Notes: a model not told the origin generated them from the letters alone. DNA of 64,000 bases from Prionace glauca (GCA_037974335.1 CM075760.1:59898515-59962514); one strand, 5' to 3'; shown: positions 1 to 11,011, counted from the stretch's first letter. Numbers and translations are program-made.

Positions 1-135
1 TTTGGTGTCATCAGCAAATTTACTAATCCACCCAACTATACCCTCATCCAGATCATTTATAAAAATTACAAACAGCAGTGGCCCCAAAACAGATCCCTGA
101 GGCACACCACTCGTAACTGAACTCCATGACATAAT
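1..135 (-). mobile_element. CR1/L2-type LINE reverse transcriptase fragment
   Basis: Read on the minus strand this encodes a piece of non-LTR reverse transcriptase around [20 protein letters not shown] followed by a W-SKFADDT-like stretch, that is the palm region just before the F-ADD catalytic motif. It is cut off by the window edge and stops abruptly near 135. It is a dead fragment. Confidence 0.8.
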
Positions 136-994
136 ATATTTCTGCCGAATAGAGATCTTAATGAATAGTTGAGGAAAAGCTGTAGTGCCGAAAATCAACC
201 GATTACTAGATCTGTAAATGCACAGCCCCATCACCCCTCACCCCCACCTCACCGCGCCCCCCACCCTTCCCTGCAGGTAAAACAAAATGCACACACAAAT
301 TGCACGGATTTCAACTGAAAAAAACATTGGTAGCCATTTGCTGGTTCATGACTCGGAACAATGATTTGAAAATCAGAATTAAGCACCCTGTTTTAAATTT
401 CAAAGAAAGTTTGGCAGTTAAATGTTACGCATCAGAAACTGGGGCATTCTCCCCGGAAACGCTTCATTTTATCAGAGTCTACTCGCCAATCACTCAGCAC
501 CATCTTCTCATTTTTTTTTTGTTTCCCAGAGTGGGCTTGGGTAAGATGTTCCTTTCGAGAGTTGATCCCACCACTGTGTTCAGGGCAATGAGAAAGGTTC
601 AAAGGAATATTGGAGTCGGGTGGAAGCTGTTCTGTCGGCGATCTTGAGTCTGCCCTTGACAAACACAACCTGGCTACAGGAAAAATGTTGTGGCAACCGT
701 CTTTGCAGAATATCTCGCAGTCCAACCTCTCGTATCTACGATTAATGTGGGAGGAGATATTACATCCGGATCATAATCTCGACTAATGGGACAGAAGAAT
801 TCAGTTTCTCTTCTGACACCTGTCGCTGGTTCACACAACACTCAGACAGCGATCAAGCAACTAGGCAGTCGATCACGAGCTTTCCGCTGCGAATTAACTG
901 AATTTCCTCAAGTATTTCGGCCGAGTTCTGATTTCTAAACCCCAGAAATCCCAGATCTGGCTGTAGTTTCTCCATAACGCGAATTATTAGCTTC
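136..994. other. No gene recognised; upstream flank of the NAR-like V gene
   Basis: Short open frames here show no family resemblance. The last 200 bases must hold the promoter of the V gene that starts at 995, but I see no clear TATA box or octamer. Confidence 0.4.
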
Positions 995-1477
995 ATGATG
1001 GGAATCCTCTTTGTTTTCACGCTGTGTGTCTGTTTACCCCGTGAGTACCGATCAAACTAACTCACCTTGTCGGGATTGAATGTAAAGCTGTCCCAGTCCA
1101 TCCTAATTACAGACACTGTCCAGGGTTTTAGCTCCGTTGTGTGGATCGGCTCTGATAGTCCAATAAACTCTCTGTGTTTAATTTCCAGAATCCTTCAGTC
1201 AGTCAGTGAGACAGAGACCGGCAGGGGTGACCAGGAAAGAATGCCAGTCTCTCACCATCTTCTGTACTTTATATGGAGGTTATCTATCTAGTCCTCAAGG
1301 AAAGGGAGATTTTTTCAGACAAACAAAGACCGGGACAGAGCGGGAGTGGATCTCAGCCGGAGGGAGATTTGTTGTGTCGGTGAATAAAGCACAAAAGACA
1401 TTTTCGCTGGAAATTCGGGATTTGAAAGTTGAAGATACCGCCACCTATTACTGTAAGGTTCAGTACTGGGACATACA
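995..1477 (+). CDS. NAR-type variable gene segment (NAR-TCR V): leader exon plus V exon
   Basis: This is a germline V segment expected to form the membrane-distal domain of the shark NAR-TCR receptor. Leader exon 995-1040 starts with two Met codons, is hydrophobic (MMGILFVFTLCVCLP) and ends in a gtgagt donor at 1041. The V exon runs 1189-1477 after a tttccag acceptor, phase 1, with no stop. It has the IgNAR signature: SLTIFC around the first Cys, a short CDR2-less middle, TGTEREWISAGGRFVVSVNK, then SLEIRDLKVEDTATYYCK. This resembles IgNAR, whose framework 3 has GGRYVETVN...SFSLRI and TYYCK-type ends. It differs from IgNAR in a Cys before the first canonical Cys (KEC) and in Phe where the core Trp is usual (DFFRQ). 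A J segment lies 0.3 kb downstream and a supporting V at 17 kb. The alternative is an IgNAR V gene, but the J spacer type and the supporting V favour NAR-TCR. Confidence 0.85.
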
Positions 1478-1516
1478 CACAGTGATGGACCTCGGCTTCC
1501 TTCGATACCAAAACTC
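1478..1516 (+). other. Recombination signal (23-RSS) of the NAR-type V
   Basis: Perfect heptamer CACAGTG at 1478-1484, a spacer of exactly 23 bases, then the nonamer-like ccaaaactc at 1508-1516, which matches the consensus ACAAAAACC at 6 of 9 positions. It lies directly after the TYYCKVQYWDI coding end, as required for RAG joining. Confidence 0.85.
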
Positions 1517-1808
1517 ATCCTGCAAATTCTCGCAGAAACAAATAAATATCGGAATTGATTTCCCTTGAAACCCCACAGTTCAGTTTCACACAGCACTGTT
1601 TATACCAGACTGGATTATTGCCGTTAACATCTTGAACTTTATAAATGCAGATTATATGTATGGTATTTTTTCGGCACTGATGTTGGTGAATGGAGATTGG
1701 GAATCACTGATCCAAGTTACAGACTGTCACACTAGAGGGAATTCTGCTCCTACACGTGGATCGGGAGCCACATTTAACTACTTTCTCACACATCTTCAAA
1801 TAATCGGG
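1517..1808 (+). other. V-J spacer of NAR-TCR cluster 1
   Basis: This 292-base stretch separates the V signal from the J signal. I looked for a D segment flanked by a 12-signal on the left and a 23-signal on the right and found only isolated CACA/CACTGTT-like strings without nonamers at the proper distance. V (23) and J (12) could join directly. Confidence 0.5.
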
Positions 1809-1836
1809 CGTTTTTGTACTGACTTGAAACACTGTG
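1809..1836 (+). other. Recombination signal (12-RSS) of NAR-TCR J
   Basis: Nonamer cgtttttgt at 1809-1817 (8 of 9 to GGTTTTTGT), a spacer of exactly 12 bases, and a perfect heptamer CACTGTG at 1830-1836. A 12-RSS 5' of J is the T-cell-receptor arrangement. Ig heavy-chain J segments usually carry a 23-RSS. Confidence 0.9.
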
Positions 1837-1896
1837 TATATAAGTCAAGATATGGTACTGCAGAGGGACCCGGGACGTTGGTGACTGTCACAGCCG
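1837..1896 (+). CDS. J segment of the NAR-TCR cluster
   Basis: The segment encodes about 20 residues ending EGPGTLVTVTA plus a split Gly codon. It is followed at once by a gtaagt splice donor at 1897. The joining-segment core is normally F/W-G-x-G; here Glu stands in the aromatic position (EGPG), while GTLVTVTA is canonical for J segments. The exon ends in phase 1, which matches the phase of the supporting V exon at 17053: the terminal g plus 'at' makes an Asp codon. In NAR-TCR as described in sharks, the rearranged V-J exon is spliced to such a supporting V exon, so this donor is expected to be used that way. Confidence 0.82.
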
Positions 1897-2351
1897 GTAA
1901 GTGACTCCAAAGTACGGTGTTACAGATAGTCCCAGTTAATGTTCACTATCCTTTAGTTTCACTTTCAATATTATTTCAATCGCATTGAAATGAAAACCGA
2001 ACCGTTTTATAAGAAACAATTTTCAATCTCATTTTTATATTTGCGATAATGATGTGGACCCAGTGTGAAACCCTAACGAAGATGGAGGTTTTAACCCATG
2101 GGGACCACCATCGTTTGAATGGGGACATCGCTGATCCTAATGATGCATCCCGGACTCTCTTTTCATTTTCTCCGTCTCTTTCTTGACACCGGAAAGGCAG
2201 GTTGTAAGATTAATATTTTTGACTTTATTCCTTAGGTGGAGGTCCACCTCGTGTCAAACGAGGGGCATTCACACGGCGGGTCGTGCCTGGGTAGCTCTTG
2301 GAAGTTCCAGGAGTGGCCTAGTACTTCATGTCGGTGTGTGTGCTTGATCCT
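1897..2351 (+). other. Intron 3' of the NAR-TCR J; no gene
   Basis: Nothing coding is seen. The first 150 bases are recognisably similar to the flank beyond the inverted J at 21271 (minus strand), for example a shared 'gtcc-agttaatgt'-like stretch. This supports duplication of the whole cluster rather than of the J alone. Confidence 0.5.
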
Positions 2352-2685
2352 GGACCGGTAGATGGACGCCGCAACAGCTCAGTGACTAGCACTGCTAGCA
2401 GTGCAGATACATGGATTTGGGTCTGTGTCTGTGGGAGTTTGCGCATTCTCCCTGTGGTTGCGTGGGTTTCCTCCGGGCGCTCCGGTTTCCTCCCACACCC
2501 CCAAAAATGTGCTCTCAGGCTAATCGGTTTTTACCAAATTGACACTATTTCTTCCCTGAATCTGACTGAGTAGGGTTCCATTCGTAGATATGCAGGGTAG
2601 AATAGGTGTAGGGTGTTGTGGCGGCGCGGGCTCGTTGGGCCGAAGGGCCTGTTTCCCGTGCTGGATTGTTCTTTGTTCTTTGTTA
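2352..2685 (+). mobile_element. tRNA-headed SINE (shark family), diverged
   Basis: It contains the family phrases 'gcgtgggtttcctccgggcg', 'ctccggtttcctcccaca' and, near the end, 'gggccgaagggcctgtttc'. The tRNA-like head is decayed, and the unit ends at the CT-rich tract. Confidence 0.75.
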
Positions 2686-2838
2686 TCTCTCTCCGTCTGT
2701 CTCTCTCTCTCTCTCTCTCCCTCGCTCTTTCTCTCTCTCTCCGTCACTCTCTTTTTCTCTCTTTCTCTCTCTCTTTTTCTTTCTCTGTCTCTCACATTCT
2801 CTCTCTCTCTCTCTTTCTCTCTGCCTTTCTCTGCCTCC
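2686..2838. repeat. CT-rich simple repeat
   Basis: About 150 bases of (CT)n with TTT and CTG interruptions, immediately after a SINE 3' end. It may have grown from the SINE tail. The long open frames here are by-products of the repeat. Confidence 0.9.
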
Positions 2839-2889
2839 AATCTTTAAATGTGTGCTGACACTCAAACAGCGATCAAGCAGCTGGGCATA

Positions 2890-3190
2890 TGTACTTGAAA
2901 TGTTAACTATTTCCCTCTCCACACAAGATGCCAGAATTGCTGAGTCTTTCCAGCGTTTTTATTGTAAATGAGCATGGATTGTCGAGGCACTGACCCCACT
3001 CCCAAACTTTGAAGCGTACTCATAAAAATCTCTCCTGAACAAGTCATTGAGGCCTGAAATAAGATCAGATGATGCTGAGAAAACTCATTAGATCTGGCAG
3101 CATCCGAAAGGCTAGAAACCAGAGTTAACGTTGGGAGTCCATTTGACGCTTCCTCTTGTTTCAGATTAGCGCATCCGCAGTGTTTTGTTT
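2890..3190. repeat. Inverted pair of a dispersed 70-base repeat
   Basis: 2895-2962 carries 'gaaatgttaactatttccct' and 'gctgagtctttccagcgttt'. 3075-3145 carries the same motif in reverse ('gatctggcagcatcc', 'gttaacgttggg'). The motif recurs at 53195-53262 and 59555-59640 and is a common repeat of fish and sharks. Confidence 0.55.
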
Positions 3191-4439
3191 ATTTGATTGC
3201 AGTTAGAGTTGGCCACTATGTGTGAGGTCCAAAGCTGAAGGAAAAAGTACACTGGGCGTTATATACACAGTAACAAAAACGAAATGTGACACAACGAACT
3301 TCAGTTACAAGAGATCCCGATTTAGGTACAGGTAGAAATTTATTACATGGCAACTAGCAACGGAAATAAATTACAATCTACCTGCTATTTCTTTCAATTA
3401 CATTGATACAAGCAACTCTTCACTTTCCACAATCAGACCGACTTGAAAGTTTTAAATTGCAGACACTTCTCCTATTCATCGTAGATATTTATGAGAAGAT
3501 TGAATATAACTTATCTGCATTCCTGATTATTGGTAATTGCAACAGCACGGTGAAGTGAGAGAGTGAGGATCTTACAAAGGAGGGCAGAAAAAATTGGAAC
3601 AATTATACACTGTGGTTTGGGGGAGAGGGGCTACGGACAGAAACACCTCAGGGAATAAGTGTAAACTTGAAAAAATACCACATGGGACCAAAAGATAATC
3701 ATCGAAATTGAAAAGGATGAGATGGCCATATGCGGTGGATAATACACAATACAGTACCAGAGTGGGAGTGATGGAGTCAAGGAGGGCAAAAGAGTCCTGA
3801 ACTTTGAAAAAAACTTGCCCACTTATTTCTAGGAAGGATATATTTACTTCGGAAAGAATGAAACAAAGATTCATCTAACTTTTTTCAGTGACCTATGGCG
3901 AGTGGTTTGCCAGACTTTTCCAATATTCCTTTGAAATTTGAAGAATTGCAGGTGACCACATTAGAATATTTAAAATGCTTGAGAGTTTACAGGTTAGATG
4001 CGGTAGTTGTAATTTCCCCAGAAACAAAGACGGGGGCAAATTATCAAAATAATGTGTCTGATGATGATGAATGCATTAATTCAATTGAGCATCTGTGACA
4101 TTAGATGTAACAGCTATGGGTTGTCATTGGTTGAATACATTCAAGGCAGTTCTTGGTACATTCATGGATTCTAAAGAATTCAAAAAATAAGGGAATAGTT
4201 CAAGAAGGTGGCATTGAGATAGGCCAGCTGTAATCCGACAAGATTGTGGAATTTTTTAAAACTCCTACCCATTTTATTATAATATGATATTAAATTTTTA
4301 AAAGTGCTCAAAAACGACAGCAGCAAGAATCTGAATTTTCTGAAAAGTTTGAACAGGTTGGTGAATTTTTTTCTGTAAAACAGAGAAACACTAACTGATT
4401 GAACAGGAATCGTTTAAATTATGAACAGGATCAACAAAA
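3191..4439. other. No gene recognised (intron of cluster 1)
   Basis: AT-rich sequence with short frames that match nothing I know. No repeat family is clearly recognisable. Confidence 0.4.
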
Positions 4440-5830
4440 GGGTTTCGAATAGCTTGATTTATGAAAGAGTCCACAACCAAAATTCATCAAATGGGAAAAG
4501 AAGTTCAGGAAAATGTACTTAAATGAAGGAGAACAGGATAGACCAACAGTGGGAGAGGAACGAAATGGTCTAATATGAAACATCTTCCATGTTAATTTGA
4601 AGGAAAAGTCAGGGCAGGAGAGTTCCAAGCCATGATATGCCCCTTGTGTTCCATGTGGAAATCCGGGAACATTTCGAGTACTTGGAGTCAGCGTGATCAA
4701 GGGAAATGTCTGCAGCTGCACCTCCTAGAAACCCAGTTTTCGGATTTGAATCGATGGCTGGGGACACCATGGAACAAACACGAGGCGGAGCTTATCGTGT
4801 ATGGCAAGTAGAGAGAAGTGGTCAATGCGTTGGCCAAGATTCTCTAGGCAGCAAATGAATGTGTGACTACCAGGCAGAGGAAGAGGACGCGGCAGGGAGC
4901 GCAGGAATCCCCCGTGCCCATTGCCCTGAAGCACCGAAACATTGTGTTGAATACTCTTGTGGGAAATAACCTCTCAGCAGAAAGCAGCAAACGCAAAATT
5001 CCCTATACCATGGGCGATTCAGGTGCAGAAGTGAGGAGTAAAAAGTCCAAGAATGTAATAGTTATAGGGACTTCCATTGAAAGGGAAATCGATAGACGTT
5101 GCTGTAACAGCAAACGGGGCTCCAGAATGGTATGTTGCCTCTCTGGTCTTCAGTCAAGAATGTATCAGAGCGGTTGTGTGACTTTCTGGAGGGGGAGGGT
5201 GAACACAGCGTGATCGTGGTAGACATCCTCACCTATAACAACGTGTAAAAGAAGCATGAGTTACTAAGAGCAGGATATAGGGAGTTTGGAAGGAAGTTGA
5301 GAAGGCAGACCTCTAAGGCAGCGATCTCAGGATTACTACAATTTCTATCTGCTTGTCAGAGTAGAAATAGCAGAATATTTCGGATGACTACGTGACTGAA
5401 GCTGTGGCGTGATAGGGAGGGTTTCAGATCCCTGGGGCATTGGGACCGGTTCTGGGAAAGGTGGCACCAGTACAAACTGGACGGTTTACACCTGGGCAGG
5501 ACAGGAACTTGATGTCCTAGGGGGAATATTTGTTCGAGTGGTTGTTGGGGTGGTGGGGGGGAGGGTGGTGGTGGGTGGTGGGGGGATGGGGAGGGTTGAA
5601 ACTAAAATGGCAAGGGGATGGGAGCATACGCAAATAGTCAGACGACGGCGGTGTCATTGGCAGAAATGAAAGACAGAGAGGGGCACAGGAGAAGTGATAG
5701 GCGGGGAAGCGAAGGGCCAGATTGAAACAGGGTCTCGGTGCAAAATAGTAGGAACTGGACCAAATAATGTTAAAAGGATGGGCCTAAAATGGAGAATGGA
5801 GCCAACATTTCGTAACTGATTGACCCTTCG
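4440..5830 (+). mobile_element. Decayed LINE ORF1 (esterase-type, CR1/L2 clade)
   Basis: Broken frames across the region spell the ORF1 of CR1/L2-like LINEs. There is a helical stretch near 4700-4840 (LETQF, DLNRWL), a basic region (RQRKRTRQG) and then an SGNH-esterase-like start, NVIVIGTSIEREIDRR, with RMVCCL after it. Near 5430-5520 follow GHWDRFWERW and LDGLHL, the late part of the same domain. Stops and frameshifts are frequent, so the copy is dead. A second, G-rich simple stretch (ggtggtgggg) lies at 5540-5600. Confidence 0.65.
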
Positions 5831-6459
5831 TCAGATCGATAAAGTGTTAGATATTAAGCTAGTCAAGGCTTATGGGTACAATGAAATAATTTGTTGTTGA
5901 TATGTGAGGCCAGCCACAGCATTACTAAATGGCGGAACAGCTTTAAAATGTGACATAGACGCAACTATCAGTTTTTCTTTCCGTTGACATCTTGCAATTG
6001 TAATAAAGAATATGAGCAACAATCCACATCTCTCAGGATAGATGTAAAATATTGACTTCTTTTTCTGGGGTATGCAGACCGACAAGGAAGATTCATAAAA
6101 ATCTTCAAATTATGCACGGGTTATTGGAGTGGATGTGTTTACCCGTGAGTGAACACTGAGCCATGGGCCATTATGGTAATCATGAACAAAAATAAATAAA
6201 TTAATTAAGATGAACACATTTAATCACAGAGACGTCAGAATGTGGTACTCGCTGCCGCCTTGAGTGATCACAGCAGAGTGTATTGATACGTTTATGGGTA
6301 AGACTGAAAATCCTGCAGGCAAGAAGGAACAGGCAGACGTACTGGAAATGGTCAATTAGATAATGCACGTGGCCAGTCTCGAGTATTTGCACAGATATGA
6401 TACGGACACATGGATGAGTTGAGCCAATTGTCTATTTCTCTTCAAAAGATTGTATCTGA
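5831..6459. other. No gene recognised
   Basis: No coding or repeat signal is clear. A string 'agcaacaatccacatctct' at about 6016 is repeated at 14221, so part of this stretch may belong to an unnamed dispersed repeat. Confidence 0.35.
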
Positions 6460-6670
6460 TATAAATATTAGAGAAAACTCCGCCTTGAGAGCCTGCAAGA
6501 AAATCAGTTAATGAACAGAAAGAATTGAAATTGGTAGAAAGCCGGAAGAGGCAGTACCCAGTGAGTAACAATAAAATCACTCCGGAAACTGAGCAGACTG
6601 AACCCAACTAACAACTGAGAGATTTTGAGACAAGTTCCCACGATTACAAACAGCACAAAGTAAATATGAA
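6460..6670 (+). repeat. Locus repeat, copy A
   Basis: Shares 'atcagttaatg', 'agaattgaaattg', 'gacaagttccca' and flanking text with copy B at 16020-16262, and lies inverted to copy C at 19290-19470. Copy A sits about 10 kb before B, so it is either a dispersed element or part of an older internal duplication. Confidence 0.55.
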
Positions 6671-6773
6671 ATCAAGTTAAACTAGTTTTAATATTTAAAT
6701 TACAGGGTTTGGGGAAAAATTGGACCACATTGACAGGGAAAAAAAACAGTAAAAGAGATTGAAATGTCCTATA

Positions 6774-6960
6774 ATGGTGTACAGTGGCTACCACTGTTGA
6801 CTCACAGCGCCAGGGTCACGCGTTCGAATCCCAGCATGGGTCACTTTCTATGTGGCCTTTTGCACATTCTTCCCGTGTCTGTGTGGGTTTGCTCCAGTTT
6901 TCTCTCACAGTCCAAAGATGTGCAGAAACGGTGGATTTGTTTCATTTAATGCAGAGCTGC
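6774..6960 (+). mobile_element. tRNA-headed SINE, truncated
   Basis: Head with a B-box-like 'gttcgaatccca', then 'gtctgtgtgggtttgctcca' and 'cacagtccaaagatgtgcag'. The 3' half is missing. Confidence 0.8.
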
Positions 6961-7371
6961 CTTAAGAGACAATGTTTTGTTACAGATTCGATTTGTCTGG
7001 CAAACATGCTGCAGATGATAAGAATGCAGGCTAATAAAGAACTTGAAAAGTTAATGGACCTTCAGTTTACTTTGAATCCCACTGAATCTGGATTGACAGA
7101 GTGCTTAATGCTCTTAATGGAAGGAGCTAAGCATATAGAAAAGAAATACTGTCAGTTTCGTTTTAAAAGCAGAGGAAATTGCTGCCTGGACTGCCAGAAG
7201 AAAGATCTCTCTCTCTGTCTAAAAACGTTTCTCTGAGAGCTCGAGGACTGGGACACTAATTTTTTGCTACCTAATTCTAAAGAAGGGGCTTCAGTCTGTA
7301 AGGGGAATTTTGCTTGAATTTCAACTCTTCGTGATAGGTTAACAATTGTATCTTTGAATGACAGAATATAA
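6961..7371. other. No gene recognised
   Basis: An open frame of 150 codons crosses the SINE junction and has no family resemblance. I see nothing further. Confidence 0.35.
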
Positions 7372-7690
7372 TTCATACAGTGCAATAAGAGGCCATTCAG
7401 CCCATCGAATCATCACAAATCATTTTACCCAGACACTCTCTCCACAATCCCTAACATTTGCCATGTCTAATGCACCTATCTTACACGTTTGTGGACACTA
7501 AGGGGCAATCTGGCATTGGAAATCCACCTAACCTGCACATCTTTGGATCGTGGGAGGAAGCTAACAATGCAAAGGAATCCCATGAAGACACGGGGCGAAC
7601 ATGCAAACTCCACACTGACTGTCACCCAAGGTCTGAATTGATCCGGGCAACGTGGCGCTGGAGTGCTCACACCGTGTCACCTTCGTCTTC
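7372..7690 (-). mobile_element. tRNA-headed SINE, diverged
   Basis: On the minus strand it gives the family order: head, 'gtgtggagtttgcatgttcg', 'cttcctcccacgatccaaag', and 'gatgggctgaatggcctctt'. It is a near full-length but old copy. Confidence 0.8.
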
Positions 7691-8634
7691 CTTAGATGTT
7701 GTTCAAATTGTTATAGTTTAATCGAATTCTTTTATTATACTTAAACTGTTAAATGAATTTTGCTTTTATAAAAACTTTCCAACTTGTCAGTTGAAACACG
7801 CCTCGAGTGAAAAATCATATCCTCACATGAATGCCAACCAGCATATTGTCGGGGCCTAGTCTAGCTTCATAATGTGCCTTAAGGTTTCTGATCTGGTACA
7901 CAAACGACGGCAGCAGGCCAAACATAAAAAATGAAGAAATGTTTACCACCTACACTTCACCCGCCACCTCAGCTGATGAGCCAGTACTGCACCATATGGA
8001 AGAAACATTGATTATGGCAAGGGTTGCAATGGACTGGAATAATATGAGTTGCTTGGAGATCATGTTTAAGAAAGGATCTACATACATTGAAGGAAACGAA
8101 CGTACTGAATCTTGAGATAAAGAGATTTAAGAATCAACGTCTAAGTTCCCTATAGTTCAGAGGAATGGGATGTGATCTCGTAAGTAAATATGATAGTCTC
8201 AAACGATTTTAGAGGACAAATGCTGGACGGGTGCTTTGCTTGGCTAGGAAGTCTGCAACTAGGGCAGTTTTAGCATCCGAAAAAGTTAGATTTTCGGATG
8301 CTAAAACAACCAAGAACACAGGAAAAGTGAGGAAATGTTAAATTGAGGCAAGCATTCAGCCACGATATTATTGATTTGTTTGAAAGGTAGTATAGTTCTC
8401 ACTTCTATGTCTGATGTTAACTGCTCTAAATTCTTCAATTTCTGGGAAAGTAAATCAGCAAAACTCCCCACTTATCTGGGAAGGTGGAACATATTGATTG
8501 CTTTTCTAAGGAGAAGAGAGAACAAGGAGGAATATTAATGAAAACGTTTTAAAAATACGAAAGGATTCAAAAGGTGTTTGTGGGTGAGTCCAGACAATCA
8601 GGTAAACATTGACTCAGAGAATCAAGCAACCATG
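7691..8634. other. No gene; perfect 17-base hairpin at 8267-8307
   Basis: No coding signal. Arms 8267-8283 and 8291-8307 are perfect reverse complements with a 7-base loop. Confidence 0.5.
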
Positions 8635-8850
8635 TAATCATATAGAATAGAACCATAATATCCATAAAATTCCCTATACTACATAAGAGGCATTCGTCCC
8701 ATCGAGTCTGCATCGACTGACAGAATATTTTACCTAGGCCCTCTCCCGTGATATCCCTGTAACCACATACATTTATTCTGGCTCTATACAATCTACTGTT
8801 TGTGGAAATTTCGCAAAGCCAATCCAGCTAAACTGCACATCAATGAGCCA
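8635..8850 (-). mobile_element. SINE 3' part, diverged
   Basis: Minus strand reads 'cagactcgatgggacgaat', preceded by the degraded middle section of the shark SINE family. Confidence 0.65.
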
Positions 8851-8854
8851 GGGT

Positions 8855-9118
8855 AAAAAAAGTAAGATTGTCAGTAAGGAGCAAGTAAAGACATTAAGAA
8901 GTTACCTCAGACGCGTCACAATGTCTAACTCGCTGCCACGCGCACTTGGAGCGCACGATATTAAAGTATTTAAAGGAATGTTTAAAAATCCAGTGGGAAA
9001 ATGGAACATAGTAAAGCAGGGAGCTGGGTGGACATTCTCAATTCCATTTCGGCTCGGGCATGCTGGTCTGGATTATAGTCAGAAAACTAATGCTATTTGG
9101 CTTATTCATCTTCTGTAG
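8855..9118 (+). mobile_element. LINE 3'-region fragment
   Basis: Open for 91 codons with VTMSNSLPRALGA, resembling the 'VVNxWNSLP' block that ends CR1-type reverse transcriptase ORFs. It is short and uncertain. Confidence 0.45.
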
Positions 9119-9149
9119 ATTCTATTGAATTTCGGCGAGACAATGATGG

Positions 9150-11011
9150 CCTTAAGCATCAATCGCTGAAAATAAGTGCACAGGTACAGCAGACAGTAAA
9201 GAAGGCAAATGGTATGTTGGCCTTCATAGCGATGTTTTACTGCAATTATCCAGGGCATTGGTGAGGCCATACATTGAGTATTATGTACAGTTTTTGTGTA
9301 CTTATCCGCGGAAGGATGCCCTTGATCTCGAGGGAGTGCAGCGAAAGTTTATTGGGTTGATTCCTGGGATGGCAGGTCAGTCATGTGAGGAGAGATTTAG
9401 TCTATTAGGATTGTATTCCGAGTTTAGAAGAGTGATAGCAGATCTCATAGAAACTTATAATATTGCAATAGGGTTAGACCATGGCCCTGTACTCAGCCCT
9501 GGAAAACCTAGATAACAAGGAAACGTATGTCAGACTCCTACTTATTGACTACAGCTCAGCGTTAAACACTATTATTCCTATGAAGCTCAACTCCAACTAC
9601 ATGACCTGGGCCTCGGCACCTCCCTGTATGACTGCATCCTGAACTTTCTAACTCTTAGACTACAATCAGTGCAACCAGAATAGGCAACAACAGCTCCTCT
9701 ATGATCATCCTCAACTCCGGTGCCCCACAAGGCTGTGTTCTCAGCCACCTACTGTACTCCTTATATACCTATGCGTGTGTGACCAAATTCCCCTCCAATT
9801 CCATTTTTACGTTTGCTGACGACACCACTGTAGGGCGTCAGATCTCAAACAATTACCAGGCAGAGTACAGGAATGAGATAGAGAATCTGGTGAACTGGTG
9901 CGGCAAAAATAATCTCTTCCCCAATGTCAACAAAACGAAGGAGACTGTCATCTTTTTCAGAAAGCGTAAAGGAGATCATGCCCCTGTCTACATCAACGGA
10001 GACAAGGTAGAAAGGACCGGGAGCTTCAAGTTTTTAGGTGTCCAGATCACCAACAACCTGTTCTGTTCCCCCCCCCCCATGCCGACATTATAGCTATGAA
10101 AGGACACCAATGCCTCTACTTTCTCAGAAGACGACGGAAATTTGGCATATCAGCTACGACTCTCACCAACTTTTACAGATGCACCATAGAAAGCATTATT
10201 TCTGGATGCATCACAGCTTGGTATGGCTCCTGCTCTGCCTACGACTGCAAGGAACTACAAAAGGTCGTGAATGTAGTCCAATACATCGCGCAAACCAGCC
10301 TCCCATCCATCTATAATTCCCGCTGTCTCAACAAAGCAGCCAGCATAACAAAGGACCCCTTGGAACCTGGACATTCTCTCTTCCACCTTCTTCCTTCAGG
10401 GAAAAAGTCTGAGATCATATACCAACCGACTGAAGAACAGCTTCTTCCCTGCTGCTGTCAGTCTGTTGAATGGACTTACTTTGCACTAAGATTATCTTTC
10501 TCCACACCCTAGCTATGACTGTAGCGCAACATTTTACACTCTCTTATTTCCTTCTCTATGAATGGTATGTTTTGTCTGTATAGCACGCAACAAACAATAC
10601 TTTTCACTGTATGTTAATAAATATGACAATAATAAGTGAGAGCAAATCAAATCAATGTAGATACAGAAAGAATATTCCAGATGTTGAGGGAGTCACAAAT
10701 TCGGGGCCATAGTTTGAGGATAACGGGTAAACCTTTTAGGGCTGATGTAGGGAGAAAGTTCTTCACCCAGAGGGTGGTGAATGTGTGCAATTCACGACCA
10801 CAGGAAATAATTGAGACCAAAACTTTGTGATTTCAAAATAAATTAGATATAGCTCTTGGGACTAAAGTGGTTAAGGGAAATGGTGGGGTAGAGGGAAGAG
10901 CAGGAACATGATATTGATTTTGATGATCAGCCACGGTCAAACTGAATGGTGGTGCAAGGCCAAAGGGCCGAGTAGTCTGATCCTGCTCCTGATTTCTATG
11001 TTTCTATGTTA
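9150..11011 (+). mobile_element. CR1/L2-type LINE split by another LINE
   Basis: The left part (9150-9480) encodes KKANGMLAFIA-like and VRPYIEYYVQFLCTYPRKD, then EGVQRKFIGLIPGMAG. The right part (10632-11011) continues with IRGHSLRITGKPFRADVGRK and FFTQRVVNVCNS and ends in 'tcctgctcctgatttctatgt'. The two halves are in the correct order for one element. A different LINE lies between them. Confidence 0.8.
9481..10631 (+). mobile_element. Jockey/Rex-like non-LTR retrotransposon, nested
   Basis: Encodes [60 protein letters not shown] and FKFLGVQITNN, the finger, palm and thumb motifs of a non-LTR reverse transcriptase. Several frame breaks make it inactive. It ends in an 'ataatgacaataataa'-like tail and sits inside the CR1 described at 9150-11011. 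The same family recurs at 61590-64000. Confidence 0.8.

Noticed and set aside
1540-1800. Possible D segment in the V-J spacer (strings such as cacagca, cactgtt, cacacta)
   Set aside because: None has a nonamer at 12 or 23 bases, and no pair of signals flanks a short segment.
2590-2922. Long open frames of Ser/Leu or Arg/Glu repeats on both strands
   Set aside because: By-products of the CT-rich simple repeat.
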